A stretch of 64,000 nt of DNA from CAVYVZ01 sp963772065 (GTDB lineage: Bacteria; Acidobacteriota; Vicinamibacteria; Vicinamibacterales; UBA2999): positions 1,240,001-1,304,000 of the forward strand of contig CAVYVZ010000010.1 of assembly GCA_963772065.1 (NCBI GenBank). The letters are read 5' to 3'. Numbering within the stretch: position 1 is the first letter of the stretch; every line of letters starts with the position of its first letter. Positions 7,913-18,701 of this stretch are shown here, one piece after another. The translations under genes and the position numbers were made by a program. Below the pieces are notes generated by a model that had not been told where the DNA came from, searched no databases, and saw nothing but the letters and a program-made list of their open reading frames with translations.

Positions 7913-9284
7913 ATGACTGATTTCAGGGTGATTCCGTCCATCGAGCAGCTGCGCCAGCGGCCCGCCGTCCGCCACCTCGAGTCGAAGTACGGGCGGGAGG
8001 CGCTCGGTACGGGCGTTGCGCGAGGCTGCGGCGGCGGTGCGCGACGGATTGGCCCGGGGCGCGAACGCCGCCGAGGACGAAGCCAGCGCCGCCGACGCGA
8101 TCGCCAGCGACGCCGGGATGCGGCTCGCCCGCAGCTTCGAGCCCTCACTCCGTCCGGTGATCAACGCGACCGGCGTGGTGATTCACACGAACCTGGGGCG
8201 CGCGCCGCTGGCGGCGGCGGCAATGACACGCATCGCCGAACTCGGCGCCGGCTACACGAACCTGGAGTACGACCTGTCGGGAGGCGGGCGCGGCTCGCGG
8301 GCGGTGCACGCCGAAGCATTGCTGACGCAGCTCACCGGGGCCGAAGCCGCCGCGGTGGTGAACAACAATGCGGCCGCGACGCTGCTGATGCTCGCCGCAC
8401 TGGCCGCCGGCCGTGAAGTCCTCATCTCGCGCGGCGAGCTCGTGGAGATCGGCGGCGGCTTCCGCGTGCCCGACGTCATGGCGCAATCGGGCGCGATCCT
8501 GCGCGAGGTCGGTACGACCAACCGCACCCGCGCCGCCGACTACTCGGCGGCCGTGAGCGACCGCACCGCGCTCATCCTCCGCGTGCACCCGTCGAATTTC
8601 CGGATCGCGGGGTTCACGGAACGTCCGTCGCTCGAGGAGCTCGTCGATCTGGGCCGCCGCTTGCGCGTCCCCGTCGTCGAGGATCTCGGCAGCGGCGCGC
8701 TGCTGCCGATCGTGGCGGGCGAGCCGCTTGCGGGGGAGAGCGTGCGCGCCGGCGCCGACGTCGTGTGCTTCAGCGGGGACAAGCTGCTGGGCGGACCGCA
8801 GGCCGGAATCCTGATCGGCCGCCGCGAGCTCATCGACCGAATACGCCGGCACCCGATGATGCGCGCGCTCCGCGTCGACAAGCTCACGTATGCCGCGTTG
8901 GAAGCCACTCTGATCGAGTACCTGTCGGGGCGCGCGCGCGAGACCATCCCGGTCGCGCGCATGCTGACCATACCAGTCGTCGAGATCGAAACGCGCGCCC
9001 GCGCCCTCGCCGATACGTTGCGCGCGACAGGCTGGCAGGCGGACGTGGTCGATGGCGTTTCGGCGGTCGGCGGCGGCAGCGCGCCGGGTGTGGAGCTGCC
9101 CACAAAGCTCGTGACCCTCTCACGGGACGGCCAGTCCCCCGATGACATCGAGGCCCGGCTGCGCGGCGCGTCTCCGCCTGTCGTGGGCCGCATCGAAGAC
9201 GGCCGCGTCGTGCTCGATCTGCGGACGGTTCCGCCGGACCAGGACCGCGTCATCGCGCACGTTGCGGGGCTGATTTCGGCCTGA
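7913..9284 (+). CDS. selA: L-seryl-tRNA(Sec) selenium transferase (one frameshift)
   Basis: PLP enzyme converting seryl-tRNA(Sec) to selenocysteinyl-tRNA(Sec). The first 32 residues, from the ATG at 7913 (IPSIEQLRQRPAVRHLESKYG), match the SelA N-terminal domain. A frame change near 8008-8015 leads into the 422-residue remainder. The PLP-binding lysine motif is FSGDKLLGGPQAG, and INATGVVIHTNLGRAPL is the characteristic N-terminal core motif. Total length of about 456 residues fits SelA. No selB, selC or selenoprotein gene is visible nearby, and the formate-dehydrogenase-like protein at 34.6 kb has Cys at its active site. Confidence 0.85.
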
Positions 9285-9296
9285 GAGGGGAGCATC

Positions 9297-9750
9297 ATGC
9301 GATTGCCACGCGCCATTCTCGCCGGCATGGTCGCCGTCGCCGTGCTGGACATCCTCGAGCCGATCATCTTCTACGGCTTCCGCGGAGTTGCCCCGATCCG
9401 CATCTTCCAGAGCGTCGCGAGCGGACTTCTCGGCCGCGAGGCGTACGCCGGCGGTATCCCGTCGGCACTCCTCGGTGCGGGGCTTCACTTCTTCATCGCC
9501 TCGGTGGTCGTGATTGTCTACTGGCTGGCTAGCCGCCGGCTGCCGGGTACTGACCGAGCGTCCTCTGCTCTGCGGCGTCCTCTATGGCCTCGGTGTCTAC
9601 GCCGTGATGAACTTCGTCGTCATTCCGCTCTCGGCGATCGGCGGAGGACTGCGAGTCCCTCAGCTGCCTGCCTTGCTGAACGGCATCTTCGCCCATGTGG
9701 TGTGCGTCGGACCGCCGAGCGCGTTCGCCGCACGCGCGTCTCGGCCTTAA
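9297..9750 (+). CDS. Small four-helix membrane protein (one frameshift)
   Basis: Two frames join near 9540 into a protein of about 150 residues with four hydrophobic segments: RAILAGMVAVAVLDILEPII, a GLHFFIASVVVIVYWLA segment, GVLYGLGVYAVMNFVVIPLSAIGG and a final LLNGIFAHVVCVG helix. This resembles unassigned membrane proteins of the DUF1440 type, but I do not claim membership. The start lies 13 bases after selA. A short GAGAGGGGAGC ribosome-binding stretch precedes the ATG. Function unknown. Confidence 0.6.
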
Positions 9751-9767
9751 GCTTTAAGCCCTAAGCC
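9743..9767. terminator. TTAAGC word-repeat hairpin between convergent genes
   Basis: The stretch around 9743-9760 reads as an imperfect palindrome built on GGCCTTAAG/CTTTAAGCC, followed by a further CTAAGCC copy. It overlaps the stop codon of the cyclase-family gene on the - strand and the end of the membrane protein gene on the + strand, so it may end transcription from both sides. Confidence 0.45.
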
Positions 9768-10735
9768 AGGTTCAACGGATTGCAATCGGCGCGACCGTCG
9801 AACCCGTGCCGCCCTGGATCTTGAGCGGCTGCAGTCACCAACGCGAACTCGTATGCCTTCGCGGCCGCGAGCTCACCGAGACGCATGTTCTCGAGCAGAT
9901 GAATACCGTTCACCACCAGCATGATCTGATGTGTCGGCAGGTTCAGTGCCGGATCCGGATTCGGGCCTACCTCCACCGACCAGTTGTCGGCTCCGACGAG
10001 CATCGGATCCTGCTTGGCCAGCCACTCAGCCGCGGCGACGCCGATTCCCGGGTTCGTCTTCACGTAGCGCGGGTTGTCCTTCCCCCACAGGCGGCTCCAA
10101 CCGGTGTGTATGAGCACGGCGTCACCCGGCTGCAGCGTTTGTTTCTGACGCTCCAGCGCCTGCTGAAGATCCGCGGGCGTAATCGCGTAGGTCTCCGGCA
10201 GCATCTCGACGCCCTTCAGGGCGGCGACGTCGATGAGCACGCCGCGTGTCATCAGGGCGCCGACATTCTCGACGCCGAGCTTCAAGAAGCCAGACCGTGT
10301 CGCATTCTCCTCGAGGGGAAGGCAGTTGTACAAGCTGCTGCCGATCGTCTGGTGCGGAAACGCGTCGAACTGCGTGCCGACCTGTCCGATCTCGCCGACC
10401 ACAATCTCTTCGTTGCTGCCGCGGCGGTTCGATCCGGGATTCATGGTCGTGCGCTTCGTGTGCACGTCGAAGCGCCGGGTGCCGAAGAACGGCATCGACG
10501 CCGACAGGACGTGTCCCAGCTCGAACACCTGGCCGGTGCGAATCAGCCGTGCGGCGCGCAGCACCGTTTCCGGCTTCATGTGGTTGGCAGACCCCCGCTG
10601 ATCGCCGGGGCCCCACTTCGAAGGGCACCGCTGGCTGTCAGCGGGCGGCTGCCAGGACTGCGCGTAGACAGAGTTGACTGCGAACAGAAATGACGCGGTG
10701 AAAACGGTCAGGACGACGGCGGCGCGAGTGTGCAT
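9761..10735 (-). CDS. Exported cyclase-family (PF04199) hydrolase
   Basis: Metal-dependent hydrolase of the cyclase/kynurenine formamidase-like family, 324 residues from the ATG at 10735. Residues 1-26 form a clear signal peptide (AAVVLTVFTASFLF, cleavage near VYAQ), so it should be periplasmic. The family metal site normally reads HxGTHxDxPxH; here it is QVGTQFDAFPH, with glutamines at two usual histidine positions. GDAVLIHTGWSRLWGKDNPRY and the late LVVNGIHLLENM segment are also typical. The substrate, an amide, lactone or cyclic ester, is unknown. It is followed on the same strand by the aldolase-like gene with a 13-base gap. Confidence 0.8.
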   Translation of the reverse strand: MHTRAAVVLTVFTASFLFAVNSVYAQSWQPPADSQRCPSKWGPGDQRGSANHMKPETVLRAARLIRTGQVFELGHVLSASMPFFGTRRFDVHTKRTTMNPGSNRRGSNEEIVVGEIGQVGTQFDAFPHQTIGSSLYNCLPLEENATRSGFLKLGVENVGALMTRGVLIDVAALKGVEMLPETYAITPADLQQALERQKQTLQPGDAVLIHTGWSRLWGKDNPRYVKTNPGIGVAAAEWLAKQDPMLVGADNWSVEVGPNPDPALNLPTHQIMLVVNGIHLLENMRLGELAAAKAYEFALVTAAAQDPGRHGFDGRADCNPLNLA

Positions 10736-10748
10736 GCCGCGAAGATTA

Positions 10749-11684
10749 TCACCACGGCATCTGACGTTTGGTGAACTTCCTGCCCGCTTCGTGACCACCG
10801 GTGCAGATCATCACGCCTTCTTTGATCATGTCGACGACGTTGGCGTCGTTGCAGGAGTTCAGGAAGAAGATCTTCGCGCCTCTCGCCGCCTGGAACACGC
10901 GGGCACGCGCCTTGATCATGATCGGCGGAAAGCCTTCGCCGCCTGCGGTCGCCTGCGGCAGGCCCACGAGCCAGAATCCCATATCGCCCGGACCCCATTC
11001 CGCGAAAGCGACCCCGGGAACCTTCGTCGTCTTCTCCGCGTTCTCCAGCGCGTGGCTGTCCTCGATCTTCACGCCGAGGAGGATCTCACCTCCCTTGTTC
11101 AGCGGCCACGGGTCTGCCCTTCTCAAGTACTCGTTCGCCGGAACGCCCCAGATCTCGGCGGCGTAGGATTGGCTGCCGCTGCCGCGAAGGCCCTCGCCAA
11201 GACCGGCCGCCTTCTCGGCAAACGGATAGCGCGCGGCTTCGACCATCACGCGCGCCGCTTCCGGCGAGCGTGCATGGCACAGCAGAATCCCATGGACACC
11301 CGCCGCGAGCACCTGCTGCACGACCCACGAGTTCGCGTGCATGCTGGGCTCGTCCAGCCCGAGCACGGGCAGTGTCGCGATGACCGCAGGCGTGCGGTGG
11401 CCCGACTTCGTTGGCCCGCCGTCGACGAGACCGCGCATGAACTCGCGCAGCGCGGTCATGTCGAACGCGCCGTGCTCCATCTCGTAGGTGATGTAGTCGG
11501 CGGGCGTCTGGGCCAGCTTTTTTCCCTCGTCATAGCCGCCCCGGCTCGTGACGTAGTAGACGGGTTGCCCTTGCTCGAGGAGCTCGATGGCTTTGTTGAT
11601 CCGCTTGGGCGGCGCCGACGTTTGAGCGAAGAGTCCCACGCCGGCCGTGCCCACCAGCAGCATGAGTAGAAGCGCCTTCTGCAT
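10749..11684 (-). CDS. Exported HpcH/HpaI aldolase/citrate lyase-like protein
   Basis: A 311-residue protein with an N-terminal signal peptide (LLLMLLVGTAGVGLFAQ) followed by a TIM-barrel of the HpcH/HpaI type, which cleaves or forms C-C bonds in 2-keto-3-deoxy acids with a divalent metal. Visible family marks are YEMEHGAFD (metal-ligand glutamate region), GVHGILLCHARSPEAARVMVEAARYP and LLGVKIEDSHALENA. Export is unusual for this mostly cytosolic family. The C-terminal third (IFFLNSCNDANVVDMIKEG) matches the barrel's closing strands. It probably shares a transcript with the cyclase-family gene. Confidence 0.75.
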   Translation of the reverse strand: MQKALLLMLLVGTAGVGLFAQTSAPPKRINKAIELLEQGQPVYYVTSRGGYDEGKKLAQTPADYITYEMEHGAFDMTALREFMRGLVDGGPTKSGHRTPAVIATLPVLGLDEPSMHANSWVVQQVLAAGVHGILLCHARSPEAARVMVEAARYPFAEKAAGLGEGLRGSGSQSYAAEIWGVPANEYLRRADPWPLNKGGEILLGVKIEDSHALENAEKTTKVPGVAFAEWGPGDMGFWLVGLPQATAGGEGFPPIMIKARARVFQAARGAKIFFLNSCNDANVVDMIKEGVMICTGGHEAGRKFTKRQMPW

Positions 11685-11701
11685 GGACGTGCCTCCCCTC
11701 G

Positions 11702-11781
11702 TTAGGGGTCTGGCCCCTATGGTGCCAGGCCTCGGAAAAAAAGTCCGGCGAGGCCTGGCACCATAGGGGCCAGACCCCTAA
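11702..11781. repeat. 33-bp perfect inverted repeat (GGTCTGGCCCCTATGG element)
   Basis: Left arm 11702-11734 and right arm 11749-11781 are perfect reverse complements, separated by a 14-base A-rich loop. The arms contain the core GGTCTGGCCCCTATGGTGCC. The nuoN stop codon lies inside the right arm and the aldolase-like gene starts 18 bases beyond the left arm. A second, slightly diverged copy is at 24593-24667, so this is a dispersed family and not a chance hairpin. It could also end nuo transcription. Confidence 0.95.
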
Positions 11782-13217
11782 AAGATGGTCGCGATCGACT
11801 GCGCCGCGAGGTCGAGCACCTGCGTCGGGAGGATGCCGAGATAGAAAATGACGGCAATCGCGACGACCAGGGCGGCGATGCCGGCCTTGGACACCGGGGC
11901 CAGCGCGGGGCCGGTGTCGCGGTCGGCCATGTACATCATCACGACGACGCGCAGATAGAAGAAGACGGAGACCACGCTGGTCAGCACGCCGATGACCGCC
12001 AGGCCGTAATAGCCCGCGCTCACGGCGGCGCTGAAGATATACCACTTGGCGATGAAGCCGGCCGTCGGGGGCAAGCCGCCGAGCGAGAGCAGCGACACGG
12101 TCATCAGCGCCGCCAGTCCCGGCTGCGTGTGCCAGAGCCCCGCATAGTCTCGCAGCTCGTCGTTGTTCCGATCGCGCGTGCCGAGCAGCGCGATCACGCC
12201 GAAGGCGGCGAGATTCGTCACCGCATAGGCAAGCAGATAGAACAGGATTGCGGCCTTCCCCACCTGATTGGCCGCGACCAGGCCAACGAGCAGGTAGCCG
12301 CCGTGCGCGATGCTGGAGTACGCGAGCATCCGCTTCAAATTCGACTGCGCGACGCCGACGACGGTGCCGGCGATCATCGTGGCGGCGGCGATCGCCCAGA
12401 CGAGCGGCGCCCAGTCCGCGCTGAACGGCTCGAACGCCGACAGGAAGACGCGCGCGAATGACGCGAATGCCGCCGCTTTCACCGCCGTCGACATGAAGCC
12501 GGTGACGACCGCCGGCGCGCCCTCGTATGCGTCGGGCGTCCACATATGGAAGGGCACCGCGGAGATCTTGAAGCCAAATCCGACGAGCAGCAGGCCGAGC
12601 GCCAGCAGGATCATCGGGCTGTCGCTCATCGAGTTCGCGGCCAGGTATTTGCCGACCAGATCCAGGCGCGTGCTGCCGGTCATCCCGTAGGTGAACGCCA
12701 CGCCGTAGAGGAAGAAGGCGCTCGAGAAGCTGCCGAGCAGGAAGTACTTCAACCCACCCTCGACGCCGGGCAGGCTTTCGCGACGGATGGCGGTGAGCAC
12801 GTATACCGACAGCGACAGGATTTCGAGGGCGACGAAGATCACGAGCAGGTCGTTGGCCATCGCCATCATCATCATGCCGACGATCCCGAACAGCAGGATG
12901 GCGTAGTACTCGCCGGGCGGGATGCCGTCGCGCTCGATCACCTGCGACGAGAACAGAATCGTCAGGATCCCGACGATCGCGAGGATCAGCGACACGAAGA
13001 TGCCGAAGTTGTCGGCGACGATCACGTTGAAGCTGGTGGCGTTGCGGTCCCACAGGAACATCAGGCCGATGGCGGCGCCGCCGAGCGCGATGATCCCCCA
13101 GATGCCGAGCGGCATCCGCTCGTCGGGCTCGCGCCACGCCTCGGCCAGCATCACCACCAGCGCGCCGGCGGTGACGCACAGCATCGGCACGATCGCGTCA
13201 AAACTCGAATTCAACAC
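11778..13217 (-). CDS. nuoN: NADH-quinone oxidoreductase subunit N
   Basis: Antiporter-like proton-pumping subunit of complex I, 479 residues with about 14 membrane segments. The Proton_antipo_M core is clear: KYFLLGSFSSAFFLYGVAF, LLVGFGFKISAVPFHMWTPDAYEGAP and LKRMLAYSSIAHGGYLLVG, with the conserved pumping lysines. The start is GTG and overlaps the nuoM end by 20 bases. It is the last gene of the operon and its stop codon lies in the 33-bp palindrome. Confidence 0.96.
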   Translation of the reverse strand: MLNSSFDAIVPMLCVTAGALVVMLAEAWREPDERMPLGIWGIIALGGAAIGLMFLWDRNATSFNVIVADNFGIFVSLILAIVGILTILFSSQVIERDGIPPGEYYAILLFGIVGMMMMAMANDLLVIFVALEILSLSVYVLTAIRRESLPGVEGGLKYFLLGSFSSAFFLYGVAFTYGMTGSTRLDLVGKYLAANSMSDSPMILLALGLLLVGFGFKISAVPFHMWTPDAYEGAPAVVTGFMSTAVKAAAFASFARVFLSAFEPFSADWAPLVWAIAAATMIAGTVVGVAQSNLKRMLAYSSIAHGGYLLVGLVAANQVGKAAILFYLLAYAVTNLAAFGVIALLGTRDRNNDELRDYAGLWHTQPGLAALMTVSLLSLGGLPPTAGFIAKWYIFSAAVSAGYYGLAVIGVLTSVVSVFFYLRVVVMMYMADRDTGPALAPVSKAGIAALVVAIAVIFYLGILPTQVLDLAAQSIATIF

Positions 13218-14754
13218 TCGCGGTCACCTCACCGTTTTCCTGTTTCCTTTCGAGGTTTTCTACACGAACCGGTTGCGCGAGCTGAACACGTTCCACCACG
13301 CGAGTGACCGCCGGCTCCATCGGCCGCAGGAACAGCGTCGGCAGCACACCCATGATGATCGCCGCGGCGCAGAGCGGCAGGACGGCGGCCCATTCGCGGG
13401 GCCGCAGGTCGGGCAGCGCTCTGTTCGCGTCGTGCGTGACCTCGCCGTAATAGACACGCTGGAACATCCACAGCATGTACACCGCCGACAGGATCACCCC
13501 GACGCCGGCGCCGGCGGCGAAGCGCGGATCCCAGCGGAACGCACCGAGCAGGATGAGGAACTCGCCGACGAACCCATTCAGTCCCGGCAGCCCGATCGAG
13601 GCGAGCGTGATGATGAAGAACGCCGCCGTCAGGCGCGGCATCACCTTCTTGAGGCCGCCGAACTCGCTGATCAGACGCGTGTGGCGCCGATCCGACAGCA
13701 TGCCGACGAGCAGGAAGAGGCCGCCCGTGCTGACGCCGTGCGCCAGCATCTGATACACCGCGCCCTGGAACCCCTGCACGTTCATCGCGCAGATGCCGAG
13801 CACGACGAAGCCGAGGTGGCTGACCGACGAATAGGCCACCAGCTTCTTCATGTCGGGCTGCACCATCGCGACGAGCGCGCCGTAGATGATGCCGATCACC
13901 GCGAGCAGCGCCAGCCAGGGCGCGAAGTAGCCGGCCGCCTCGGGGAAGAGCGGGAACGCGAAGCGCACGAGGCCGTAGGTCCCCATCTTCAGCAGCACGC
14001 CAGCGAGGATCACCGAGCCCGCCGTCGGGGCCTGCACGTGGGCGTCCGGCAGCCAGGTGTGGAACGGGAACAGCGGGACCTTGATCGCGAACGCCAGCGC
14101 GAAGGCGAGGAAGAACCAGAACTGCCGCTGCGGCGCGATCTCGAGCTCGTAGAGCTTCAGCAGGTCGAAGCTGTAGCTGCCGGTGGCCACGCTGTGCATG
14201 TACGCGAGGCCGAGGATGGCGACGAGCATCAGGACGCTCCCGGCCATCGTGTAGAGCATGAACTTCACGGCCGCGTAGATGCGCTGGTCGTATCCCCAGA
14301 TCCCGATGAGGAAATACATCGGGATGAGCATCGCGTCCCAGAAGACGTAGAAGAGGAACAGATCGAGCGAGACGAAGACGCCGATCATCGCCGCCTCGAG
14401 CAGCAGCAGGAAGGCGGAGAACTCCTTGACCTTCGTCTCCACCGATTCCCACGACGAGAGGAGCGCGATCGGCGTGAGGAACGCGGTGAGCACCACGAGC
14501 AGCAGGCTGATGCCGTCGATGCCGACGTAGTAGTCGATGCCGAACGCGGGTATCCAGGTGCGGCGCTCGACGAATTGAAACTCGGGCGACGCGGCGTCGA
14601 ATCCCGCCCACAGCGCGAGCGTGACGCCGAACACGGCAATCGACAGCACGAGCGCCACCCAGCGGATCGCGCCGTCGTTGCGGCCGTCGCGGTTCGGTAT
14701 CACCAGGAGGAGCAGCGCAGCCACGAGCGGCAGCGCGACGGACAGCGAGAGCAA
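13198..14754 (-). CDS. nuoM: NADH-quinone oxidoreductase subunit M
   Basis: Second antiporter-like complex I subunit, 518 residues, polytopic. Diagnostic segments are YYVGIDGISLLLVVLTAFL, KVPLFPFHTWLPDAHVQAPT and MKKLVAYSSVSHLGFVVLG, with charged residues in membrane helices for proton transfer. The C-terminus is extended and hydrophilic. The apparent start is TTG, 4 bases after the nuoL stop, with no better ATG nearby. Operon position between nuoL and nuoN is standard. Confidence 0.96.
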   Translation of the reverse strand: MLSLSVALPLVAALLLLVIPNRDGRNDGAIRWVALVLSIAVFGVTLALWAGFDAASPEFQFVERRTWIPAFGIDYYVGIDGISLLLVVLTAFLTPIALLSSWESVETKVKEFSAFLLLLEAAMIGVFVSLDLFLFYVFWDAMLIPMYFLIGIWGYDQRIYAAVKFMLYTMAGSVLMLVAILGLAYMHSVATGSYSFDLLKLYELEIAPQRQFWFFLAFALAFAIKVPLFPFHTWLPDAHVQAPTAGSVILAGVLLKMGTYGLVRFAFPLFPEAAGYFAPWLALLAVIGIIYGALVAMVQPDMKKLVAYSSVSHLGFVVLGICAMNVQGFQGAVYQMLAHGVSTGGLFLLVGMLSDRRHTRLISEFGGLKKVMPRLTAAFFIITLASIGLPGLNGFVGEFLILLGAFRWDPRFAAGAGVGVILSAVYMLWMFQRVYYGEVTHDANRALPDLRPREWAAVLPLCAAAIIMGVLPTLFLRPMEPAVTRVVERVQLAQPVRVENLERKQENGEVTASVEFEF

Positions 14755-14758
14755 TGCA

Positions 14759-16684
<1,926 letters not shown>

Positions 16685-16696
16685 GGCGCGGTCTCA

Positions 16697-16818
16697 GAAA
16701 GGAAAAAGGAAAAAGGCAAAAGGAAAATTATGCTACCCACGTGGCACGTACGCGCGAGCGTGTGGTGGGCAGACAGGATTTTCCTTTTACCTTTTGCCTT
16801 TTTCCTTGTCGTTTCCTT
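16697..16818. repeat. A/G-rich inverted repeat between nuoK and nuoL
   Basis: The left arm (about 16697-16729) repeats GGAAAAAGG and GGCAAAAGG words. The right arm (about 16777-16818) is their reverse complement (CCTTTTGCCTTTTTCC). They are separated by about 47 bases that also hold an imperfect CCCACGTGGC/GTGGTGGG fold. No coding function is seen. If transcribed it would form a long hairpin inside the nuo message. Confidence 0.8.
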
Positions 16819-16820
16819 AT

Positions 16821-17123
16821 TCACCATTTCAGCGAAGTAAATGCATCAGGGTTGAGTGATTCACGATGCCGGAACAGTGCGACGATGATGGCGAGGCCGA
16901 CGGCGGCTTCCGCCGCGGCGACCGTCATCACGAAGGCGACGATGATCTGGCCGTCCACGGTCCCGTGCGAGCGTCCGAACGCCACGAACGTGAGGTTGAC
17001 CGCGTTCAACATGATCTCGATCGACAGCAGAATCGTGATCAGGTTTCGCCGCATGAACACGCCGGCCGTGCCGACCGAGAACAGCACCGCCGAAAGAATC
17101 AGGTAATAGCTCAGCGGGATCAT
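16821..17123 (-). CDS. nuoK: NADH-quinone oxidoreductase subunit K
   Basis: Exactly 100 residues with three membrane helices, the standard NuoK size. It starts MIPLSYYLILSAVLFSVG and has the conserved membrane glutamates in LLSIEIMLNAVNL and VAAAEAAVGLAIIV, needed for coupling. The ATG (17121-17123) overlaps the nuoJ stop codon (TGA 17120-17122), implying translational coupling. Confidence 0.97.
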   Translation of the reverse strand: MIPLSYYLILSAVLFSVGTAGVFMRRNLITILLSIEIMLNAVNLTFVAFGRSHGTVDGQIIVAFVMTVAAAEAAVGLAIIVALFRHRESLNPDAFTSLKW

Positions 17124-17657
17124 GGCCGCCCGCCCTCCCGCTGCGCGAGGAAGAGGGCGCCCACCATCGCCACCAGAATGAGCAGCGACGTGGCCTCGAA
17201 GGCGAACGTGTAGTCGGTGAACATCACGCGGCCGATCTCGCGGACCGAGCTGACGGCCGCCGCGTCGCCGCCGGCCCCGACCGCCTCCCGCACGTCGGCG
17301 GTGCGCGACACGGCCCACGTGAGCTGCGCCACGAGCAGCGCCGCCAGGGCGGCGCCCAGCCGCGCCGCGCCGCGCTGCCGGAGCGGGTGCAGCCGATCGT
17401 AACTCGCTCGCGTCCTCCTGCGGCGCGTTCAGCAGCATCACCACATAGAGGAAGAGCACCATGATCGCGCCGGCGTACACGATGATCTGGATCACCGCGA
17501 GGAAGGGCGCGTCGAGCAGTACATAGAGACCGGAAATCGCGCCAAACGACGCGACGAGCAGCAGCACGCTGTACATCGGGTTGCTCTGGCCGATGACCAG
17601 CGCCGACGCCATCACCGCGATGCCGCCGAACAGGTAGAAGAGGAAGGATTCAGCCAT
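17120..17657 (-). CDS. nuoJ: NADH-quinone oxidoreductase subunit J (one frameshift)
   Basis: Membrane subunit of complex I. The N-terminal part from 17657 has MAESFLFYLFGGIAVMASAL and VIQIIVYAGAIMVLFLYVVMLL, the NuoJ signature helix. After NAPQEDASE the frame is lost. Removing one T near 17401 gives YDRLHPLRQRGAARLG and runs through AQLTWAVSRTADV to the FEATSLLILVAMVGALFLAQRE end. A one-base insertion is the simplest explanation; otherwise complex I would lack an essential subunit. About 178 residues when repaired, the normal length. Confidence 0.9.
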
Positions 17658-17672
17658 TCGTGATTCGGCGGC

Positions 17673-18698
17673 TCACAGGTTCCAGTACAGAATCACCGCC
17701 GCCGTCGCGAGCAGGTTGACGACCGCCAGCGGCAGCAGCACCTTCCACCCGAACTGCATCAGCTGATCGTACCGGTAGCGCGGCAGCGTCCAGCGGATCC
17801 ACACGTAGCAGAACAGCAGCAACCCAACCTTCAGCAGAAACCAGATCACGCCGTATCCACCCGGCAGGAATGGACCGTGCCATCCGCCAAGGAAGACCGT
17901 GCTCGCCACGGCCGACACCGTGACCATGTTGATGTACTCGGCGAGGAAGAACAGGGCAAACCTCGTCGAGCTGTACTCGGTGTGATAACCGGCCACGAGC
18001 TCCTGCTCGGCCTCCGGGAAGTCGAACGGCGCCCGATTCGTCTCCGCGATGCCGGCAGTCATGAAGATGAGAAACCCGAGGAACTGCGGGAACACGTACC
18101 AGCGCGGGATGAAGCCCAGCCAGTAGCCCGCCTGGGCGTCGACGATCTCGCCGATCGAGAGGGAGCCCGCCATCAGGATCACGGTGGCGAGTGCCGTGCC
18201 GTACGCGAGCTCGTAGCTGATCATCTGCGCCGACGATCGCAATGCGCCGAGAAGCGAGTACTTGCTGTTCGACGCCCAGCCCGCGATGACGATGCCGTAG
18301 ACGCCCATCGAGGCCACGGCGAACACGACCAGCAGCCCGACGTCCACCTGGGCCACCTGCAGGGCAATGGGTTCATCGAGCAGTCCGAAGAAGGTCGTCG
18401 GCGGGCCGAACGGGATCGTCGAGAACGCCAGGAAGGCGGTCACCGCCGAAATGACCGGCGCCAGCGTGAAGAGCCAGCGGTCCGCCGCCTTCGGCCGCAG
18501 CTCCTCCTTGAAGAGCAGCTTGATGACGTCGGCGAGCGGCTGCAGGATGCCGGCAGGACCGACGCGCGTCGGTCCGTGCCGCTGCTGGATGTACGCGCAG
18601 ACCTTCCGCTCCACCCACACCATTCCCGCAGCCGCGTGGATCAGGGCCACGAAGACCACCAGGATGAGTGCCAACTGGGCGATGAGCACGGGATCCAT
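17673..18698 (-). CDS. nuoH: NADH-quinone oxidoreductase subunit H
   Basis: Quinone-chamber membrane subunit of complex I, 341 residues with eight or nine helices. Conserved loops are WVERKVCAYIQQRHGPTRVGP near the N-terminus, the ELAYGTALATVILMAG helix and the acidic ETNRAPFDFPEAEQELVAG loop. It directly follows nuoF with a 3-base gap, the place where nuoG normally lies, while nuoI is missing after it. Confidence 0.97.
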   Translation of the reverse strand: MDPVLIAQLALILVVFVALIHAAAGMVWVERKVCAYIQQRHGPTRVGPAGILQPLADVIKLLFKEELRPKAADRWLFTLAPVISAVTAFLAFSTIPFGPPTTFFGLLDEPIALQVAQVDVGLLVVFAVASMGVYGIVIAGWASNSKYSLLGALRSSAQMISYELAYGTALATVILMAGSLSIGEIVDAQAGYWLGFIPRWYVFPQFLGFLIFMTAGIAETNRAPFDFPEAEQELVAGYHTEYSSTRFALFFLAEYINMVTVSAVASTVFLGGWHGPFLPGGYGVIWFLLKVGLLLFCYVWIRWTLPRYRYDQLMQFGWKVLLPLAVVNLLATAAVILYWNL

Positions 18699-18701
18699 GG
18701 C

